DNA of 36,717 nucleotides from an uncultured Bacteroides sp. (GTDB taxonomy: Bacteria > Bacteroidota > Bacteroidia > Bacteroidales > Bacteroidaceae), in the NCBI RefSeq assembly GCF_949298305.1, contig NZ_CASFWU010000012.1:1-36717 (forward strand). Reading direction: 5' to 3'. This document shows positions 31,983 to 36,717 of the stretch, piece after piece. Position numbers and translations under genes: made by a program. Under the pieces are notes generated by a model. The model saw only the letters and a program-made list of their open reading frames with translations, searched no databases and was not told the origin of the DNA. How positions within the stretch are numbered: the stretch's first letter is position 1; every line of letters begins with the position of its first letter.

Positions 31983-34070
31983 ATGTTGAAGAAAAGTATC
32001 CTTATTTTAGCAGCAAGCAGCATGATGTACGCCTGTACCCCAAAGACGGAAAGCAATCCGTTACTCGCAGAGTTCCAAACCCCTTACGGCGTTCCGCCCT
32101 TCAGCGAAATCAAGCTGGAACACTACGAGCCGGCCTTTCAGAAAGGCATTGAAGAACAGAACGAAAACATCCGGGCCATTGTGGACAACACAGATGCCCC
32201 GACGTTCGAGAATGTAATCGTGGCTCTGGACAACAGCTCGCCCATACTGGACCGCGTGGAAGGCGTGTTCTACAACCTGAACTCTGCCGAGACCAACGAC
32301 GAGCTCACCGCCCTGTCCATCAAGATGGCTCCCGTCCTGTCCGAGCACAGCGACAACATCCTGCTCAACAGCGCCCTGTTCGAGAAAGTAAAGGCCGTCT
32401 ACCAGCAGAAAGACTCTGCCGGACTGACCACCGAACAGCTCCGCCTGCTGGAGAAGAAATACAAGGACTTTGTCCGTTCGGGAGCCAACCTGCCCGCCGA
32501 CAAGCAGGAACGCCTGCGCGAAATCAACAAGCAGCTCTCTACCCTGGCACTGACCTTCGACAAGAACCTGCTGAACGAAAACAACAGCTTCCAGCTCTTC
32601 GTCGACAAGGAGGAAGACCTGGCCGGACTGCCCGAATGGTTCCGCCAGAGCGCGGCCGAAGAGGCACGCAACGCCGGACAGGTGGGCAAATGGCTCTTCA
32701 CCCTGCACAATGCCAGCCGCCTGCCCTTCCTGCAATATTCGGACAACCGCCCGCTCAGGGAGAAAATCTACAAGGCCTACATCAACCGGGGCAACAACAA
32801 CGACGCCAACGACAACAAGAAGGTCATAACCGACATCGTCAGCCTGCGCCTGGAGAAAGCCCGACTGCTGGGATACGACAACTACTCCTCCTTCGCCCTG
32901 GACAACACCATGGCCAAGAGCCAGACGGCCGTCATGGACTTCCTGAACAACCTGTGGCAATATGCCCTGCCCAAAGCCAAGGCCGAAGCCGCCGAACTCC
33001 AGAAACTGATGGACAAGGAAGGCAAGGGAGAAAAACTGGAAGCCTGGGACTGGTGGTACTACACCGAGAAGCTGCGCAAGCAGAAATATAACCTGGAAGA
33101 GGCCGAAATCAAGCCCTACTTCAAGCTGGAGAACGTGCGCGAAGGCGCCTTTGCCGTGGCCAACAAGCTGTACGGCATCACCCTCACCCCCATCAAGGAC
33201 ATCCCCGTCTACCACCCCGACGTAGAAGTGTTCGAGGTGAAAGACGCCGACGGCAGCCTGCTGGGCCTGTTCTACACCGACTACTTCCCCCGTGCCGGCA
33301 AGGGCGGCGGAGCCTGGATGAGCAACTTCCGCGAGCAGCAGGGCGACATCCGTCCGCTGGTGTGCAACGTGGCCAACTTCACCAAACCCGTAGGCGACAC
33401 CCCCTCGCTGCTCACCATCGACGAAGTGGAGACCCTGTTCCACGAATTCGGACATGCCCTGCACGGCCTCCTCACCAAGTGCAACTACAAGGGAGTGTCC
33501 GGTACCAACGTCGTACGCGACTTTGTGGAGCTTCCCTCCCAAATCAACGAACATTGGGCCACCGAACCCGAAGTGCTGAAGATGTATGCCCGCCACTACC
33601 AGACCGGCGAAATCATTCCCGACAGCCTGATTGAAAAAATCCTGAAACAGAAAACCTTCAACCAGGGATTCATGACCACCGAACTGCTGGCCGCAGCCAT
33701 TCTGGACATGAGCCTGCACAACCTGACCGACACCGAAGGGCTGGACGTAGTGGCTTACGAAAAGAAGACAATGGACAGTCTGGGACTGATACCCGAAATA
33801 GCCCCGCGCTACCGCGCCACCTACTTCGGACACATCACGGGCGGATATGCCGCCGGCTATTACAGCTACCTCTGGGCCAACGTACTGGACAACGACGCCT
33901 TCGAGGCTTTCAAGGAAAACGGCATCTTCGACCAGCACACAGCCTGGCTGTTCCGCAGCAACGTACTGGAAAAGGGAGACAGCGAAGACGCAATGATTCT
34001 TTACCGCAACTTCAGAGGGGCAGAACCCCAACTGGAGCCGATGCTGAAAAACCGCGGAATGAAGCAATAA
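31983..34070 (+). CDS. M3 family zinc metallopeptidase, lipoprotein (peptidyl-dipeptidase-like)
   Basis: The protein is 695 residues, the usual size for oligopeptidase A/Dcp relatives. The zinc motif HEFGH is at residues 487-491 in LFHEFGHALHGLL, with the expected downstream FVELPSQINEHW supplying the third ligand region. The N-terminus has a lipoprotein signal ending MMYAC (Cys18), so the enzyme is held in the periplasm or at the surface, where it would trim small peptides. The C-terminal ATYFGHITGGYAAGYYSYLW is a typical Dcp-type substrate-binding segment. It follows the EEP gene by 90 bases without a recognisable promoter, so it may share that transcript. The symbol dcp is plausible but not assigned. 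Confidence 0.92.
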   Translation: MLKKSILILAASSMMYACTPKTESNPLLAEFQTPYGVPPFSEIKLEHYEPAFQKGIEEQNENIRAIVDNTDAPTFENVIVALDNSSPILDRVEGVFYNLNSAETNDELTALSIKMAPVLSEHSDNILLNSALFEKVKAVYQQKDSAGLTTEQLRLLEKKYKDFVRSGANLPADKQERLREINKQLSTLALTFDKNLLNENNSFQLFVDKEEDLAGLPEWFRQSAAEEARNAGQVGKWLFTLHNASRLPFLQYSDNRPLREKIYKAYINRGNNNDANDNKKVITDIVSLRLEKARLLGYDNYSSFALDNTMAKSQTAVMDFLNNLWQYALPKAKAEAAELQKLMDKEGKGEKLEAWDWWYYTEKLRKQKYNLEEAEIKPYFKLENVREGAFAVANKLYGITLTPIKDIPVYHPDVEVFEVKDADGSLLGLFYTDYFPRAGKGGGAWMSNFREQQGDIRPLVCNVANFTKPVGDTPSLLTIDEVETLFHEFGHALHGLLTKCNYKGVSGTNVVRDFVELPSQINEHWATEPEVLKMYARHYQTGEIIPDSLIEKILKQKTFNQGFMTTELLAAAILDMSLHNLTDTEGLDVVAYEKKTMDSLGLIPEIAPRYRATYFGHITGGYAAGYYSYLWANVLDNDAFEAFKENGIFDQHTAWLFRSNVLEKGDSEDAMILYRNFRGAEPQLEPMLKNRGMKQ

Positions 34071-34115
34071 TGCAAATATTTGACTTTCTTTTACTTCTGA
34101 ATGTGAAAAAAAACC

Positions 34116-34123
34116 TATATTTG
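34116..34123 (+). promoter_or_regulatory. -7 promoter element of secDF
   Basis: TATATTTG matches TAnnTTTG and lies 68 bases before ATG 34192. The -33 position has no clear TTTG. Confidence 0.55.
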
Positions 34124-34191
34124 CAGCCTTGTATGGATTAACGATACATAGAAATCAATTAAAAAAGTAATTATAATAAACTAAAAGTAAC

Positions 34192-36717
34192 ATGCAAAAC
34201 AAAGGATTTGTAAGGGTTTTTGCCATACTCCTCACCTTGGTGTGTGTGTTCTACCTCTCATTCTCTTTTGTAACTCGCCATTACACCAACAAGGCGAAAG
34301 AGTATGCAAAGGGCAATGAAAAGCTGGAACAAGACTACCTCGATTCGTTGGCAAACGAAAAGGTGTGGCTGTGGAACTGGAGCCTGAAAGATTGTAGAGA
34401 GATGGAAATCAGTTTAGGTTTGGACTTGAAGGGCGGTATGAACGTCATTCTTGAAGTCTCCGTACCCGATGTCATCAAGGCATTGGCAGACAACAAACCC
34501 GACGAAGCGTTCAACCAGGCACTGGCCAACGCCGCCAAGCAGGCCACAACCAGCCAGGACGACGTCATCACCCTGTTCATCAAAGAATATCACAAGCTGG
34601 CTCCGGGCGCACCCCTTTCGCAACTGTTCGCAACCCAACAGCTGAAAGACAAAGTCAACCAGAAGACTTCGGACGCAGACGTAGAGAAAGTTCTGCGCGA
34701 AGAGGTGAAAGCCGCAGTAGACAACTCATACAACGTGCTCCGTACCCGTATCGACCGCTTCGGTGTCGTTCAGCCCAACATCCAGAGCCTGGAAGACAAG
34801 ATGGGCCGCATCATGGTGGAACTGCCGGGCATCAAGGAGCCTGAGCGTGTAAGAAAATTACTCCAGGGATCGGCCAACCTCGAATTCTGGGAAACTTACA
34901 ACGCCAGCGAAGTGGCTCCTTACCTGCAATCGGCCGACAACAAGCTCCGCAACCTGCTGGCAAGCAACACTGAAGCCGACAGCACTGCCGTAGCCGTTGC
35001 CGACACAACCGCAACCGCCACTCCGGCCGCGCAAACCAGCACCGCCGACAGCCTGGCAGCCGCACTGAAGGGCGAGACACAGGATGCATCCGCTTCGTTG
35101 GAGCAAATCAAGAAAGAACATCCGCTGCTGGCCGTCCTGCAGGTGAACCCCAACGGTGGCCCCATCGTAGGTTACGCCAACTATAAGGACACGGCCGACA
35201 TCAACCGCTACCTGTCCATGCCCGAAATACAGGCCGAACTGCCCAAAGACCTTCGTCTGAAATGGGGCGTTTCCGCATCGGAATTTGACCCGAAGGCACA
35301 GACATTCGAACTGTACGCCATCCGTTCTACCGAACGCAACGGACGCGCTCCGCTCGAAGGCGACGTAATCGTAGACGCCAAAGACGACTACGACCAGTAC
35401 GGAAAGCCCTCTGTAAGCATGTCCATGAACAACGACGGTGCACGCCGCTGGGCACAGCTCACCAAGAAGGTTGCCGTCGAGAAGGGATGTATCGCCATCG
35501 TCCTGGACGGCTATGTATATTCCGCCCCGACCGTATCCAACGAAATCACAGGCGGCAACTCACAAATCACCGGACACTTCACCCCCGAACAGGCCAAAGA
35601 CTTGGCCAACGTGCTGAAGTCCGGTAAGATGCCGGCTCCTGCCCACATCGTACAGGAAGACATCGTAGGTCCGTCACTCGGTCAGGCCTCCATCAACGCC
35701 GGTATCATTTCGTTCATCGTGGCCCTCGTGCTGCTGATGATTTACATGTGCACCATGTACGGTTTCATCCCCGGTATGGTTGCCAACGGCGCCCTCGTGC
35801 TGAACATGTTCTTCACACTGGGTATCCTTTCTTCCTTCCAGGCCGCACTGACCATGTCCGGTATTGCCGGTATGGTGCTGTCACTGGGTATGGCTGTGGA
35901 TGCCAACGTGTTGATTTACGAACGTACGAAGGAAGAGCTCCGCGCAGGCAAGGGAGTGAAGAAAGCCCTGGCCGACGGTTACTCCAACGCCTTCTCGGCC
36001 ATCTTCGACTCTAACTTGACGTCTATCATCACCGGTATCATCCTGTTCAACTTCGGTACAGGTCCCATCCGTGGTTTTGCCACCACGCTGATTATCGGTA
36101 TCTTGATTTCGTTCTTCACAGCCGTGTTCATGACCCGTCTGTTCTACGAACACTTCATGAGCAAGGACAAGCTGCTGAACCTGACCTTCTGCACCGGCAT
36201 CTCCAAGAACCTGATGGCCAATACTCACTTCGACTTCATGGGTCGCAGAAAAGCATGGATGACTACTACACTCATCGTTATCGTGGTTTGCCTCGGCTTC
36301 CTGTTTACACGCGGTCTGAGCCAAAGTATCGACTTCACCGGCGGCCGCAACTTCAAGGTACAGTTTGAGAACGCCGTAGAGCCCGAACAGGTACGCGAGC
36401 TCATCTCCAACAAGTTCGGTGATGCCAACGTAAGCGTCATCGCCGTAGGTACCGACGGAAAGACCGTCCGCATCAGCACCAACTACCGCATCCAGGAAGA
36501 AGGCAACAACGTAGACTCCGAAATCGAAGCCTATCTGTACGAAACGCTGAAGCCGCTGCTCACGCAGAACATCACGCTGGAGACCTTCATCGACCGCGAG
36601 AACCACACCGGCGGCAGCATCATCAGTTCGCAGAAGGTAGGTCCGAGCATCGCCGACGACATCAAGGTATCGGCCATCTGGTCTGTTGTACTGGCTCTGA
36701 TCGCTATCGGTCTGTAC
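34192..36717 (+). CDS. secDF: Fused protein translocase subunit SecDF, partial (runs off right edge)
   Basis: 842 codons are present with no stop; Bacteroidota SecDF proteins are about 1000 residues, so the last part is missing. SecD and SecF are one chain that uses the proton gradient to pull exported proteins through SecYEG. In order: a first membrane segment (VFAILLTLVCVFYLSFSFV), the SecD motif LGLDLKGGMNVILEV, a large periplasmic domain, the five-helix block with GMVLSLGMAVDANVLIYER (conserved proton-relay Asp), then the SecF start with SIDFTGGRNFKVQF. The periplasmic region carries an Ala/Thr/Asp-rich low-complexity insert of about 40 residues (near 34970-35090). It has its own promoter. 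The start is the first ATG of the frame and gives the expected N-terminus. Confidence 0.95.
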   Translation, partial: MQNKGFVRVFAILLTLVCVFYLSFSFVTRHYTNKAKEYAKGNEKLEQDYLDSLANEKVWLWNWSLKDCREMEISLGLDLKGGMNVILEVSVPDVIKALADNKPDEAFNQALANAAKQATTSQDDVITLFIKEYHKLAPGAPLSQLFATQQLKDKVNQKTSDADVEKVLREEVKAAVDNSYNVLRTRIDRFGVVQPNIQSLEDKMGRIMVELPGIKEPERVRKLLQGSANLEFWETYNASEVAPYLQSADNKLRNLLASNTEADSTAVAVADTTATATPAAQTSTADSLAAALKGETQDASASLEQIKKEHPLLAVLQVNPNGGPIVGYANYKDTADINRYLSMPEIQAELPKDLRLKWGVSASEFDPKAQTFELYAIRSTERNGRAPLEGDVIVDAKDDYDQYGKPSVSMSMNNDGARRWAQLTKKVAVEKGCIAIVLDGYVYSAPTVSNEITGGNSQITGHFTPEQAKDLANVLKSGKMPAPAHIVQEDIVGPSLGQASINAGIISFIVALVLLMIYMCTMYGFIPGMVANGALVLNMFFTLGILSSFQAALTMSGIAGMVLSLGMAVDANVLIYERTKEELRAGKGVKKALADGYSNAFSAIFDSNLTSIITGIILFNFGTGPIRGFATTLIIGILISFFTAVFMTRLFYEHFMSKDKLLNLTFCTGISKNLMANTHFDFMGRRKAWMTTTLIVIVVCLGFLFTRGLSQSIDFTGGRNFKVQFENAVEPEQVRELISNKFGDANVSVIAVGTDGKTVRISTNYRIQEEGNNVDSEIEAYLYETLKPLLTQNITLETFIDRENHTGGSIISSQKVGPSIADDIKVSAIWSVVLALIAIGLY

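Noticed and set aside
32061..34067. A 668-codon open frame antisense to the M3 peptidase gene
   Set aside because: It is a shadow of GC-rich codons in the real gene. The product is Val/Gly/Gln-rich with no domain, while the plus-strand gene has the full HEFGH enzyme.

Overview
The window looks like chromosomal DNA of a human-gut Bacteroides or a close relative. Evidence: the Bacteroidota promoter element TAnnTTTG before many genes, lipoprotein and TonB-receptor-like gene types, a fused SecDF, FimA/Mfa-like pilins, GLUG repeats and a TPR-membrane-AraC hybrid regulator. No phage, integrase, insertion sequence, tRNA, rRNA or CRISPR array was seen.

Layout. 1-2258 (minus): a large partial surface lipoprotein. 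3212-5758 (plus): a TonB-dependent-receptor-like outer-membrane barrel, divergent from it across about 950 bp. 5924-8479 (minus): a tight housekeeping operon read as DEDDh exonuclease, small lipoprotein, inositol monophosphatase family protein and ComF phosphoribosyltransferase. 8678-9223 (plus): a zinc-ribbon Nudix hydrolase, divergent from that operon. 9307-14011 (plus): a 1010-residue TPR protein followed by a 546-residue outer-membrane barrel, ended by a hairpin terminator. 14148-16502 (plus): topA. 16799-18619 (minus): argS, converging on topA across a nested inverted-repeat cluster.

18886-26480 (minus) is the main accessory locus. A membrane-spanning TPR/AraC regulator is followed by a 51-codon ORF and five fimbrillin-like lipoproteins, the last fused to GLUG repeats. 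Four of the five carry a Thr-Arg pair 29-31 residues after the lipidated cysteine, where type V pilins of Porphyromonas are cut by an Arg-specific protease. The first gene of the set lacks it and may be the anchor. Upstream lie a 90-residue unknown gene (27084-27356, minus) and, divergent from it, a clostripain-family (C11) lipoprotein protease (27820-28989, plus). C11 enzymes commonly cut after Arg, so a pilin-maturation link is attractive but unproven.

29157-31892 (plus): two overlapping rhomboid proteases and a membrane-anchored endonuclease/exonuclease/phosphatase protein. 31983-34070: an M3 zinc peptidase lipoprotein. 34192 to the right edge: secDF, incomplete.

Spacers carry repeat families: a 22-bp-period repeat at 5773-5816 and 18693-18780, a nested REP-like cluster at 16534-16697, and paired 14-bp direct repeats 21 bp apart at 27407-27441. 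All calls come from reading the sequence; no database search was run.
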